Shown: positions 46,883 through 64,000 of the stretch, piece after piece
Numbering within the stretch: the first letter of the stretch is position 1
Layout of the letters: every line of letters begins with the position of its first letter
Origin: Chlamydomonas reinhardtii
Lineage: Eukaryota; Chlorophyta; Chlorophyceae; Chlamydomonadales; Chlamydomonadaceae
Reading direction: 5' to 3'
Length of the DNA stretch: 64,000 nt
Assembly: GCF_000002595.2 (NCBI RefSeq)
Contig: NC_057004.1
Coordinates: 7,188,670-7,252,669, forward strand
Notes under the pieces: generated by a model
What the model saw: the letters and a program-made list of their open reading frames with translations, nothing else
Databases searched by the model: none
What the model was told of the DNA's origin: nothing
Made by a program: the position numbers and the translations under genes

Positions 46883-48483
46883 AGTGGACTGCATCTCTCA
46901 AGCGACTCAAGACACGCCAAAAGGATTTGGGGACTGCGTCGTCCTACTCAAAGAATGCGTGTAAGGACAGACATTGGAGTAGTCGCGTGCTTGGGGTGCT
47001 CGCTGCGGCAGCGAGGACCATCCGGCCCGGCCCCCATGCCCCAACGCAAAGTCGCTTGATTGCGAGCAGCCTTTGTGGATTTGGGCTCATGTTATTGGTA
47101 ATTACTTCTTTACCTTCAGGTGGGGCGTCACAGGGGTTGAGTAACCAAGTTCAGCTGGAAGTGTGTGTCACACGCACTTGGACATTTCGTGCCGTCGCCG
47201 CGGGGGCTGCCAAGCCGCGTGACGCTCCTTGGAGGTGGTCTTTGAGGTGGTCTGTGACGAGTGCTCAGCAACTATGGGCGTGCTTGTACGGGTGCCGGGT
47301 AGGGTACAGATAGGGGGAAGGTGCAGAGTTTGGCACGAAGGCGCCGTGTGTCGCCCACCAGGCTTGCCACCTAGCAGCACCCCTGCGGCCCTGCCACCCA
47401 CTTATCCCCCCTTACTGTGGGGGCACGGGGCCTCCAGCCGCCGGGTACTGGAACGTGAATGTCTAGTGCTGGCAGGCACCCGTGGGGGACTAACGGTAAG
47501 CTGTTGGAAACACTGGTGCCCAGTGAGCCAGTGACCAGCCAACCCTGTACTCCAGCCCCTTCAAGTCTGCACCCTCCATAGCATGCTTCCATGCAAAAAA
47601 AGCGACATAAAAGCTGCACACGTGCATATGCTGCGATCGCCCCTGGCAACAACAACCGTAGTCAACTCTAGGCGGCGACGCGCCTCGCCCCTTCTAGAAC
47701 GGCAGTCTTCTGCGTTGCATTCGCATTCGCATTAACGCATTTCAGTTGCATGTCTGCCCAGGAGGTGGGCAAGGCCTTTCTTCAACTCACAGAGCCCATT
47801 ACAACCCCCTGCCCCAGACTGCCCTGGCAAGCACCAATTGCGTTTACTGGCGACCTGCTATTCCACCTGGCCACGCACGCCGAAGCCGCCTTCGACTGCG
47901 GCCATGCCATCATTGACCTCATGCACACCATGTCACGCTTAGTCATGATAATCAACAGGGCGGTAACGGGCTGTAAATGGCTACTACAGGTTAGTACCAA
48001 GCGTTGAAGGCCCTGTGTGAACCTTCAGTCACATGCACACACGACCCCGACACCCCATGCGGACACGATGTAAAACTAAACCGTGGTATGGCAGTGACAA
48101 TGCGGTACTCCTCGAGCAAAACCATGACTGGTCTCTGAACACGCTTGTGTATAATGATACCGCAGATGGGCGACACGCACGCACGCTAAAGACAATATGT
48201 TTCAGCAGCTTTCATGATTGGGTCCATGCATGCAAGGCGATGGCCGTGCGACCCGAATTGCATGCACAGCATGTTCTTCACAGTCACTCGAGTTTACGCC
48301 GCACAAGGGCATGTATGATTGGCAAGCTTGGAAATGCAGGCGCGCTCAGGCCCCGCACATTCGACCGTATGCGCGCGTATGCTCAACTTGTGCGGATGCA
48401 TGGAATGCTACCATGGCACGTCACACGCGCGCTGAGTGACAGAACGGGCGCATGAGTGATGCAAATGTTGCCGGTATGACTCC
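46883..48483. other. Gene-free spacer
   Basis: It contains the L18 promoter at its left end and presumably the 3'UTR of the ankyrin gene at its right end. A short tandem of CATTCG-like hexamers lies near 47716-47735. No convincing coding exon was found on either strand. Confidence 0.45.
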
Positions 48484-55287
<6,804 letters not shown>

Positions 55288-56404
55288 CACCTGGTTACGC
55301 CCCGGCGCCTCCTGCGTGTGCAGTATCGGGCTGAGGGTTATATGAGGTCTGTCAAAGACGCACAAGGGCGGGGGATAGTCAACAGGGCGAGGCCTGGCCG
55401 TGCCAAGGAACCACAGGGTCGTCGAATGCCACTCCAAGCACGCGACCGCATGCTTGGATCAAACTGCTAGGTAGCAGCATTGCAAATACAAGGATCTACA
55501 ATCACTCTTGGACAATGATGTCGCATGAAGCTGGTCCCCTACCGTGGAGGGCGCGCTGCCCATCGCTGGGCGCTTGGAGTTAGTTATATTGAGCCAGTAT
55601 GCTCAGGTTACAGCATGAAGTGTGTGGCTGTCGTTGGTTTGGCTCGTGCTGGCCAACACAAGCAAAACAATCCTTCGAGCGGCGTCGAAAGCTGGTTAGG
55701 GGCCCATATGTTTGTACTCAATACGTAAGTAACTATCAAATTCCAGTAATGCGAGGCAGCCCTTGCTCATCACTTCGTCGCACGTAGAAACCGCCATCGA
55801 TTGCAGGCGCGTCCTCGGTGATCAGCGCGTTCATCAACTTATAACAAACTATGTGCTGTAATGGCCGGGTGAGACCGCAAAAGGACAGGCCGACAATAAG
55901 GCAGGCAACAGCAGCAGTTTCCCCGTACCCGCGAAAGCCGCACTTCGTCTGTGTTCGTGTGCCTACTTAGTGTATGAAAGTAAGACTACATTGCAATATA
56001 AAACAAGGTTGCAGGCAAAGACTCTCCAGTTGCCGGGACTGGACAGGGGCAATCTAACAAAGCACTCCACTGCATCCCTGGTGCACTCGTCCGGCCGCCC
56101 TGATCGCCACCCCTACTAGGCATCGTAGTATGCCTGACGTCCAATGCTTTAGCACATTCCTATACTAGCAGGTGCTCCGTCCGCGCTTGCCGACAGACAG
56201 TACATCGTAGTCCTCCTTTACGCATGGTGGATCAGCAGGGCAAGCACACCGCGAAGCCACAATACAGACCAAACCGCCTGACCGACACGGCGCGCACCAA
56301 CGTGGCCCCTCCCCGTCACCCACGCCGCTGCACTGATGGACCGGCCTGTCGGCTCCACCCTGAGCTCCCGCCAGCCGCCATCAGCCCTCCAGTTGCCGCA
56401 GAGC
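55288..56404. other. Intergenic between RRP7 and the HET/ankyrin gene
   Basis: It contains the promoter and perhaps a 5' exon of the ankyrin gene and the 3'UTR of RRP7. TTACA at 55608-55612 is a possible poly(A) signal for RRP7. No gene is seen. Confidence 0.45.
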
Positions 56405-58408
56405 TCAATAGGGCTTGAAGTTGCGGGCCGCCTTAAGCTGCGCCAGCCGCCTGAGGAGTGCACGACCAGACAGGAAACAGTAAGGTTAGACATTTACTAC
56501 TGAGAAACTATTAACCAGGGAGGTTCAACCCGAAAACTACCCTCCATCACCCCTCCATCATTTCGAAAAATTACCATACGACCCAGGCGGCGCACCTGCG
56601 GTCGTCGTCGAAGCGCTGCCGCAGCTCCTCCAGCTCACTGCGGCGCTTCTCGCGGCGCTGGAAGCGGTAGAAGTCGCCCAGTCCGCCCTCCTTGCCGTCC
56701 TTGGCGGAGGCGGCGGCCGCCGCGGCTGCGGCGTTGACTGCTACGCCGCCACTCTGCACCTTCACGCCCCCGTCCTCGCGCGTGCGCTTGCGGCCCTGGG
56801 GAAGTGGTGGTGGTGGTGGTGGTGGTGGTGGTGGTGGTGGTGGTGGTGGTGGTGGTGGTGGTGGTGGTGGTGGTGGTGGTTTGGAGATTCAGGGAGGAGT
56901 GTTCGCGAGGGTTGGTTGGGAGAGGGGGCAGCGGAATTCGACAAGTGACACCTGGTGGAGGCGTACGGGGCTGCATGTCGGGTGTTGAGGTGTTCAATTG
57001 CTCGCATTGTCACATGGTTGACAGCAGCACCTGGCCTACATTGTACCGTATGTGTGAATCCCACTCGAACTTAGAACCATGCAATCCTGCCTCAACTCCA
57101 TCTCGCCCCAGCGTTCCACAGCCACTCCTTCCGCCTATAAACCTCAATAGCACCCGTACAACCCCGCCCGCTCTCCGCTCTCACCTTGGCCCGCACCACC
57201 ACCGTCCAGCCGTCCTCGCCCATCGCTGCCTGCTTCTCGCGCGACTTGCGCTCCTGGTCCGCGTCAAATGCGTCCATCCAGTCGTCGATCTGTCGATGGC
57301 GGTTTGCGGCCGTGTGTAAATGGCTGAGTATGCGCGATTGAGACTACGCGCGTAACCGGACAAGGAGGCAATCTAGCGTTGAAGCGGCGCGGCAGGGCGG
57401 TTCATGTGGCGAAACGGGTGCCAGTCCAAACACCACGGTCCGGCTTCCCGGCCCAATCTGCAGGGCCATCGCCGTACGCTGCTCGTAATACCAGGACTGC
57501 CACTTGATTACACGCCCTGTTGTCCCCCAAACCACATATATACACACACAAAGAACTATGCCCTTACATACGCCGAGGGCCCGAGCTCCCACCTGTTGTT
57601 GCAACGCGTCGTTGCCGGGCCTCGCCGCCTTATGCTCGTGCACCCACGCTGCGCCACAGCAGCAAAGAGAGCGCAGTGTCATGCCGGCAGTCCCAATGTC
57701 CGCCTGAGTTCCCGCTCCAAGAGCTGATAGCACAAAAACCGCATCGTAAACTGCGTCACCAAGCATGCGCGCGTGGGGTGGCTGCCGCTGCAACGCCCCC
57801 ACCCGCGCCGCCCGCCCTCCGGCAGGTGCGACCTACAGCCCGTCGGCGCGCCTGCCTCACCTTTCAGCCCCACTGGTTCCCCCGCGCCGCCGTCCTCGCC
57901 TTCAGCGTCGCCCTGTGGTCCGCCTGCAAATTCCAGCACTTGCCCCTTGGCCGCGTACTTGACGGCGGCGGCCCGGCCTTGCGGCTCCCGAAACACAACG
58001 ATGCCACTCCGCTGTGCGGCAGGACAGGCGTGTTACCGGAGCAGCAGCAGGAGCAGCAGCAGCGACAGGAGCAGCAAGAGTTGGTGGAGGCTGCAATGGG
58101 ATGATTGTGCTAGGCATGCATGGCCTCAACCAGAGGAGCTGGGGCTTTAATTTGCAAGCAGGTGTGCACCGGCACCGGCGTCATACCGTGCCTGACACAC
58201 TCACCTTGAGCGGGTGCAGCACAGCCTGAATTACCGACCCAAAAGCTTCAAACAACTCCTTCAGCGTCACTTCATTTAACCCATATGGCAGGCCGCTAAC
58301 GAAAAGGGCTGTTCCGCCGGCATCGTGGGTTTTGACGGCTATGTACTGGAGAAAGGGGCTGTGTGCTTTATATTTCAAACCTAATGTATAAACCTTCTCA
58401 GTTGTCAT
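56405..58408 (-). CDS. RRP7: RRP7-family ribosomal RNA processing protein
   Basis: Six exons in transcript order (58408-58205, 58011-57861, 57648-57593, 57289-57185, 56795-56596, 56450-56405) give 253 residues. RRP7 belongs to the UTP-C complex of the small-subunit processome in the nucleolus and is needed for 18S rRNA maturation. The N-terminal half is a divergent RRM: GGTALFVSGLPYGLNEVTLK and LKELFEAFG, then GIVVFREPQGRAAAVKYAAK. The diagnostic C-terminus is present: LQQQIDDWMDAFDADQERKS, GWTVVVRAK, GDFYRFQRREKRRSELEELR, and the terminal ARNFKPY. The Ala-rich stretch [17 protein letters not shown] is a lineage insertion. A (GGT)n microsatellite sits in the intron after the DDWMD exon. It shares a 351-bp divergent promoter with thioredoxin x. 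Confidence 0.94.
56805..56880. repeat. (GGT)n trinucleotide microsatellite, about 25 units
   Basis: A pure TGG/GGT repeat starts about 9 bases from the acceptor AG of the RRP7 intron, on the non-coding strand. The transcribed strand would give a long ACC-rich RNA tract close to the 3' splice site; the plus strand may form G-rich structures. Confidence 0.95.
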
Positions 58409-58759
58409 TGCGCCTCAACGAGGTCCAAAGGAGGGGAGCGAATTTCAACAAAACAAAACAGGCTTCTTTCTGGAGACCTCAACGTTAGCTAGGATTTTTA
58501 CACAGCTTATTACTGAATACCATTTCTGTCAAACTGGCGTAGGTGTTTGACCTCAACAGCCAGTTTCGCATGGGGCGACTCGCTGTACCCATGCAAAGTT
58601 CCGTTTCTGCACTTGTTTTGGTAGTTGCGCGAAGCATTACTGTACTCGGGCGTAATTACTTGCCTGAAGTTATCCATCACCTCTTTACAGGACACGAGCT
58701 CCATCTTCGCCATACTGCTCCGCTTGCTCGCGTCGCCTTTAAGAACCCGTCATTTCGTG
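58409..58759. promoter_or_regulatory. Divergent intergenic region, 351 bp
   Basis: It separates RRP7 (minus) and thioredoxin x (plus) start codons and must carry both promoters. No specific motif was identified. Confidence 0.5.
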
Positions 58760-59737
58760 ATGATGCTTTCCACTCGTACCGCTGTGCCTTGCTCTGGCCG
58801 CACCGCTTTCGGGGCCGTGCGACCGGTCTGCCGGCCGGCCCGCGCTTCCACGGTGACCCGTGTAGCAAATGTGACTGAGGCATCATTCGATGATGAAGTA
58901 CTGAAGGTGGGAGGCGTGTACGTTGTCGTCGCTTTCGGGGCGGGCGGTGGCACGCATGTGCGAGGATAAGCGACGACAGTCCACGACCACGCTCGCATTA
59001 GCGACTTCATTCGTTGTGACCTGATCTGGCCTACAGGCCAGCGCCGGCCAGCCTGTGCTGGTTGACTTTTGGGCGAGCTGGTGCGGGCCATGCAAGCTGG
59101 TCGCGCCACTGATGGACTGGGCGGAGAAGGTAACTCCACATTGCGCGCGAGGGCCAGGAAAGCAATGGACGACCGGACGCGTTATGTCTAGCCGCTGCGT
59201 TTTCCTACGTTCGCCTTCGCGCGCGCGAAACACGGACGAGTGGACCTGGCGTGTCGTCACCGCAGCGTGTCACAGCCGTCTGAGCGCCGCCCTGCTCCCT
59301 CCAATGCAGGAGTACGGTGGCAAGCTGAAGGTGGTGAAGATCGAGCATGATGCTAACCCAAAGCTCATTGCTCAATACAAGGTGGGTTCGTCGGTGCCGT
59401 TGGGTCTGTGGAGACTGGAGGCCGGGCCAGTCTTGATGGCTGGTGGCCAGACACGGCCCGCAGTTTGGGGCAGCGCCTGCCTACCTGGACAGTTTTCTGG
59501 CTTGTTTGGGCTGTCGCATAACTCCCTGGAGTCCCTACCGTGCTCCTCATGGATCTCTGCCGGTCTGGACATGTCCGCAACCCCCGTGCTACCCCCCGGC
59601 TGCCGCGACAGGTGTACGGCCTGCCCACCCTCATCGTGTTTAAGGAGGGTCAGGAGCTGGCCAACAGCAAGCGCGAGGGCGCCATCACCAAGGCCCTGCT
59701 CGAGCAGTACCTGACCAAGAACGGCATCACTAAGTAA
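58760..59737 (+). CDS. TRXx: Chloroplast thioredoxin x
   Basis: Four exons (58760-58906, 59037-59129, 59310-59381, 59612-59737) give 145 residues. It is a disulfide reductase of the plastid stroma; x-type thioredoxins reduce 2-Cys peroxiredoxin. The active site is in [20 protein letters not shown]. Assignment to x rather than m, y or f rests on [31 protein letters not shown] and [16 protein letters not shown], which follow plant thioredoxin x closely. The N-terminus [20 protein letters not shown] with further Arg/Ala-rich sequence up to RVANV is a typical transit peptide. The ATG at 58760 (or 58763) is preferred over an in-frame ATG at 58625, which would add a hydrophobic stretch not typical of a transit peptide. 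Introns lie after the leader, after the active-site helix and before GLP. Confidence 0.94.
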
Positions 59738-60919
59738 ACAATGCTTTGAGCAGCGTTGTTGTTGATGTTGGCTTGGTGTGAAGCAGGCGCGGAGCAGCGC
59801 AGAGGCGGCCAGGCGGGCGGCGCTGTGAGCGGCTTTTCGGGATGCAGTAGACCAGGCCTGGCAATGGTCAACAAAGCAAGGCACACTAGGGCCCGTGTCG
59901 ACTGGGGCAGGGCGTGCATCGTGGCGGCGCGCCCATGCAGCCGGTCGCCTGCTTGTACTGCATTTTGTCATTTTTGGTGTGGCGTGGGCCGTGTTTTGGT
60001 GATGGCTGCACTGCTTGCTGCGCGGCAGGCTGTCCGAAGAAAGGGGACTAGACAGCATGGTGGTATCATATCCAGGAGCAGGATGGATGGGACGAGAAGA
60101 ATTTTCTCGAAAGTGCATCGTGGCATGCGCTTGGAAGGACATTTCGGCATGGCGGAAGGTAGTGCGCGTTAGCCGTTAGCTGGTTTGTGTTGCAGGTTCG
60201 GGCAGGGGCAGCTTCGGATGCGGCGGGTGTCCAGATCAATAAGCACGGCACTGTGCATATGTGCGTGAACTACATGGAGTGATTGAGACTGAGAGCAAAG
60301 CTTAGGCAAAGAATAAGGCTATGATGGGTGCGGTGTGTGCAAGCGAAAGCCCTGGAATCCTGGAGACCGTGTGCGCGTGTGTACTGGCGAATGTCCTGGC
60401 GCAGACGAGCCTCCGGGCCACTTCTTGCCCCTGTAAAGACAGAGTCGGCGCCCCAGTCGTCTTGGGGGTAACGGTTTGCAACATCGGCGTAGCTTGAGAC
60501 GTGGGCAGAGCGCCCCTGCGCCACGAGTGGAACCTCCACCTTGAGTGGAACAGCCAACCTGGTCCTGCGGCAATGGGGCCCATTCCTTTCCTCCCGCGGG
60601 GCACCGCGCCGCATTCAATCCCTAACTTGCAAGTGCACTGGTATCGCATATTGTGCAGCTCGTATTTAGTTAGACACAATGCGGGGACGTTGAGGCCCGT
60701 TAATCGACTTGTACTCGCGCCTGGGTGCGTATATCAAGTCGGCTGCTACATCCTTAGGTATCTCTACATTTCGCAATAGGATCTAGGTGTATAGACCTGC
60801 CGTTGGCGCGTTGGCCCACGCCTCCCGCCAACACGCGCACTCCTTCCCTGGCGAGCTGTACCATCACTCACTGGCGCACCTGAGCAGCTGGGAGCTGTGT
60901 GTCTGTTGGCTGGCACCCG
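59738..60919. other. Intergenic between thioredoxin x and E2F
   Basis: It holds the thioredoxin 3'UTR and the E2F promoter and 5'UTR. No additional gene is seen. Confidence 0.5.
60432..60436 (+). terminator. Candidate TGTAA poly(A) signal for thioredoxin x
   Basis: It lies 695 bases past the stop; no nearer TGTAA was noticed. Confidence 0.3.
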
Positions 60920-63900
60920 ATGTCGGTGAGCTTGGCCTTTCAGGCGCGCGCAGTCGCGATTCACAGGCGCTATGGAGCCCTTTGACGCCAGACCAGCATG
61001 TCGCAGCCGATGAATCACCTGGATGATGTTTAATTGCAGAAACGACACGCGGACACCTCTTACGAGGCCTCAGCGAAGCGGCACCAGGTGGGGCACAAGA
61101 AGACCGCTGGGCGAACTCTCAGAGTTTGAGCAGCAGCTGCAGCAGCGAGAATCGGAGGATGCACTGTCATTACGTTTCCGACTTCATCTGGAGGGCTACC
61201 TGTGTGCTATGTGGCCGGGGCGTGACAACATACGCTCGACGGGCATGGATTGCGTTTGCTTCACTGCTCTTCGCGCAGGCGGCTCGGGGGGATGACTCGG
61301 GGGACGATGACGAGGACTATGAGCCGCGCGGGAGACACCGGGGAGCGGACCCCGACGACCAGGAGCAAAGCAGCTACGGTGGAGGGGACGAGGACGACGA
61401 GGACCGGCAAAGCTCGGAACAGCACACGGCCTCGCGCAGCGTAAAGCGGAAAGCAGGGCGAGCAGCGGGTAAGTGCAACGGGTGACTCGCTGTCGGCACT
61501 GCCATGTGCCTGAAGGAAGGGCACGGAATGGGGCAGCAGGGATGGGGCAGTGCTGCGTTCTGTTCCGGGGTCGCGCACACGCGTTCCCATGTAGCGAGGG
61601 GTTTCGCACGCGCTTGGAACCATGCAAGGCTCACCTCAACCTTCCCTGACTGCAAACCGCAACCCGCCTTGTAGCTGTACTTGGTAGGGTGCCAACCATC
61701 ACCCCAGCCCTAAGGCCTGCTTGCGCCTGCCGTATGCCCTGTGCTGCAGGCTCTCCCGGCAGCCACACAGGAGGTTGCCGGTACGACAGCTCTTTGGGCA
61801 TGCTGACAAAGAAGTTCCTAAACCTAATTAACACCGCACGTGACGGAATCCTTGACCTCAACCAAGCCGCTGAAACGTTGAAGGTGCGCTGCATGGCTCA
61901 CCAGTCACTGGCTTCGATAGTACTTAAGCAGACAGCCGGCTCCCGCTCACCTCAATTACCGCGCCAATTCGCGTACGCATTGCCGGTATTGCGCCCGCAG
62001 GTCCAAAAGCGGCGCATCTACGACATTACCAACGTATTGGAAGGTGTGGGACTGATCGAGAAGAAGTCCAAGAATAACATCCGCTGGAAGGGCGCGGGGG
62101 ACGGCGGCCGCGGCGGGGATGCCGACCCCGACCTGGACCGGTTGCGGTCCGACATGAGCAAGCTGGACGTGAGTTGGGTTGCTGTGTGTAGGCTTTGTTT
62201 GGTTGTTGGTTGTTTGGCATGTGTGTTCAGGGGAACAGGGTGAGGTCGTGTGTGTACCATTGTGTGCTTGCCGCGTGCCTTGCTATGGGTGCGCGGGCAG
62301 CCAGTTGGCGTGGTGTAGGGTCCAGGTCAAGCTGTTGGTGCGCTTCCGAATGCACCGCCACATGACGGGCTGTTGTCGCGGCGTTGTGCTGCCCTCCCAT
62401 GTCACAGGAGCAGGAAAGGGAGCTAGATGACAACATTCGCTTCATGACCTCGGCGATACAGGTGGGCGTATAAGCTTTGGCGTGCATGCAGGACGTACGG
62501 GTGTTGGTGATTAAGGAGCAGTAGCTGCTTGCACGGCACACGTAAACGGCGAAGGGTGCCGTAGTGCGGGATGCTGCACTCCTGGTCAGTGCGCGTGCCT
62601 TAAACCCATTAGTACCACATGGCTCGACGAAGATCTTGCAGTATGTTCCTCCTCTTCCTCCTTGCTGTCCCCCCTATCTCTTCTCAATCCGACCTGCTTC
62701 ACCCCGCCCCCTACCACTTCCTTAAGTAATCATGAATGTAACCCCCCGCCCTGCCCTGCAGGCGTTGTCTGAGAACCCGCTGAACAAGCCGCGGCTGTAC
62801 GTGACGGACGAGGACGTCATGGGGCTGCCCTGCTTCGCCAACGACACCATCTTCGCGGTCAAGGCGCCGCCCGGCACCACGCTGGAGGTGCCAGACCCGC
62901 GCGAGGCGGCGGACCCCCGGGACGGCCAGATGCGGTACAGGTGAGGTAGCGGCAGGGAGGAAAGGGAGGAGGGAGGGAGCGAGGAGGGGAGGAGGGGAGG
63001 GAGGGAGGCCTGGTTTGCTGGCGTGCCGACAACTCCCGACCGGATAACCATAGTCTGGCGCCTTCCAGTCGAGCTTTGTCTGACCCTGCTCCAAAACCCC
63101 TCGCAACAGGATCGTGCTGCGCAGCACCAAGGGCCCCATCGACGTGTACCTGGTGCAGCACACCAACAACGTGGGCACCACCAGCCAGCAGGGCCAACAG
63201 GGTGGAGCCGGCGGCGGCCAGCAGCCCTCCGCGTCTGCCGAGCCCGCAGGCAGCACCGTGGGACCGGCGGGCGCCGCAGGCGGTGCCATGAGCGGCGGGG
63301 CAATGGGCGCACCTGCAGTGGCGCCTGCGGCTTCAGGGGCAGCAGCTGCGGCAGCGGTTGGCGGGGCACCGGCAGCTGCAGGGCCAGCGGGGGTTGCGCC
63401 AGCAGCAGCTGCTGCTGCGGCTGCGCCGGCAGCGGCGGCAGCGGCAGAGCCGGTGCCCTCAGCAGTAAAGCAGGAGCAGCAGCCGCCGGCAGTGCGGGCG
63501 CCCGTGCCAGGGCTTGCAGGCCAAGGTGCGCGCAGGGTACATTCTGCTGGTCTCCAGTCCAGACGTTGCCCACCTGGCCTGCACGTGTTCGGCTCTGCAC
63601 GTACATGGAAGCAGCGATGGGTGCACTCGTTGAGTGCCGGCCGTGTGCTGGCCTGATCCTGGATTTACCCTCCTGCACTGACCCTCCACCTGCCGTTTTC
63701 CATCTCCGCCTTGCAGGCGTCATCTCGCCCGCCGCCTTCCACTTCATGCCGCAAAGCGGCACACCGCTTTCTGCCATGGCCGGCGGCGCCAGCGGCCACA
63801 ACTTTTTCGCGCCCATGTCGCCGAACGCGGTCGACCTGGCGGCGCTAGCCGCCAGCTTTGGCGGGGCCGGGCCCGGCGGTGCGCTGGGCCGAGTCAGCGG

Positions 63901-64000
63901 CCTCATCCCTGGCGGCGGCCCGGCGGGTCACGGGGGGTTGGGCGGGCACGGCGGCGTGGAGCTGGATCCCGGCCAGTGGTTCGACGCGCCTGGCGACGGC
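60920..64000 (+). CDS. E2F: E2F-family transcription factor (3' end outside window)
   Basis: Nine exons are visible: 60920-60925 (tentative), 61040-61087, 61279-61468, 61750-61883, 62001-62168, 62408-62461, 62762-62940, 63110-63525, and 63717 to beyond 64000. E2F pairs with DP and is restrained by the retinoblastoma protein to control S-phase genes; in Chlamydomonas this pathway sets cell size at division. The winged-helix DNA-binding domain is complete: [51 protein letters not shown] and [11 protein letters not shown], with the RRIYD contact motif. A leucine-zipper-like helix ([12 protein letters not shown] through IRFMTSAI) and marked-box sequence ([41 protein letters not shown]) follow. 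Upstream is an acidic region ([12 protein letters not shown]). The C-terminal part is Ala/Gly-rich; any Rb-binding motif lies past the edge. Confidence 0.93.
62712..62748 (+). repeat. Intronic copy of a 37-nt sequence also present at 932-968
   Basis: TACCACTTCCTTAA, four variable bases, then TCATGAATGTAACCCCCC, just upstream of a splice acceptor in E2F. It matches 932-968 with two mismatches. It may be an edge of a dispersed element or a shared intron 3' end. Confidence 0.7.
62951..63010. repeat. Homopurine G-rich tract in an E2F intron
   Basis: About 60 nt consisting almost only of A and G, with many GGGAGG blocks, starts about 10 bases after the donor of the intron 62941-63109. It has the composition of triplex- or quadruplex-forming DNA. 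Confidence 0.7.

Noticed and set aside
56762-57319. Poly-His, poly-Thr and poly-Val reading frames
   Set aside because: They are translations of the (GGT)n microsatellite in an RRP7 intron, not proteins.
62722-63906. Long minus-strand open frame (394 codons) opposite E2F
   Set aside because: It is antisense to verified E2F exons and is Ala/Pro/Leu-rich, the expected reflection of GC-rich Ala/Gly coding sequence.

Overview
The window looks like nuclear DNA of a volvocine green alga (the Chlamydomonas/Volvox group). Many short GT-AG introns interrupt every conserved gene, coding exons are GC-rich with long Ala/Gly/Gln/Ser-rich insertions, candidate TGTAA polyadenylation signals lie a few hundred bases past several stop codons, and nuclear genes for plastid proteins (ribosomal protein L18, thioredoxin x) are present. 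The species cannot be fixed from sequence alone. I built gene models by hand from splice signals and reading phase. Twelve models close exactly in frame from ATG to stop, or to the window edge in the case of E2F, which supports them strongly even without transcripts.

Layout. 1-4255: no complete gene; partial copies of an unrecognised coding family, tandem and inverted duplications (one forms a long hairpin), and a broken ORF cluster. 4256-8280 (+): RING-H2 E3 ligase. 10391-16387 (+): large HET/TIR-like protein with leucine-rich segments. 16388-19505: repeat-rich. 19506-23209 (-): ISS1/VAS1-type aminotransferase with a 7-nt microexon. 24163-28986 (-): 1324-residue cold-shock-like and zinc-ribbon protein. 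29221-about 30460 (+): unrecognised gene. 31400-32637 (+): mitochondrial Rieske protein. 33512-37529 (-): membrane-anchored aspartic protease. 37825-41385 (+): ZNG1-type COG0523 GTPase. 42593-44527 (+): CBP3/UQCC1 complex III assembly factor. 45671-46882 (-): plastid ribosomal protein L18. 48484-55287 (-): coiled-coil, HET-like, ankyrin-repeat protein. 56405-58408 (-): RRP7. 58760-59737 (+): thioredoxin x. 60920-beyond 64000 (+): E2F transcription factor.

Most genes are ordinary housekeeping genes and do not form one pathway. Two links stand out. The Rieske subunit and the CBP3 chaperone of respiratory complex III lie about 10 kb apart on the same strand. Two proteins built as a HET/TIR-like module plus a repeat domain (leucine-rich in one, ankyrin in the other) lie in the same window, recalling the architecture of innate-immunity or allorecognition receptors but without a visible nucleotide-binding domain. 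Three gene pairs are divergent with 230-350 bp between start codons. I see no convincing wholly new system; the best leads are the HET-like pair, the 7-nt microexon, the inverted-duplication hairpin, and the uncharacterised cold-shock/zinc-ribbon protein.
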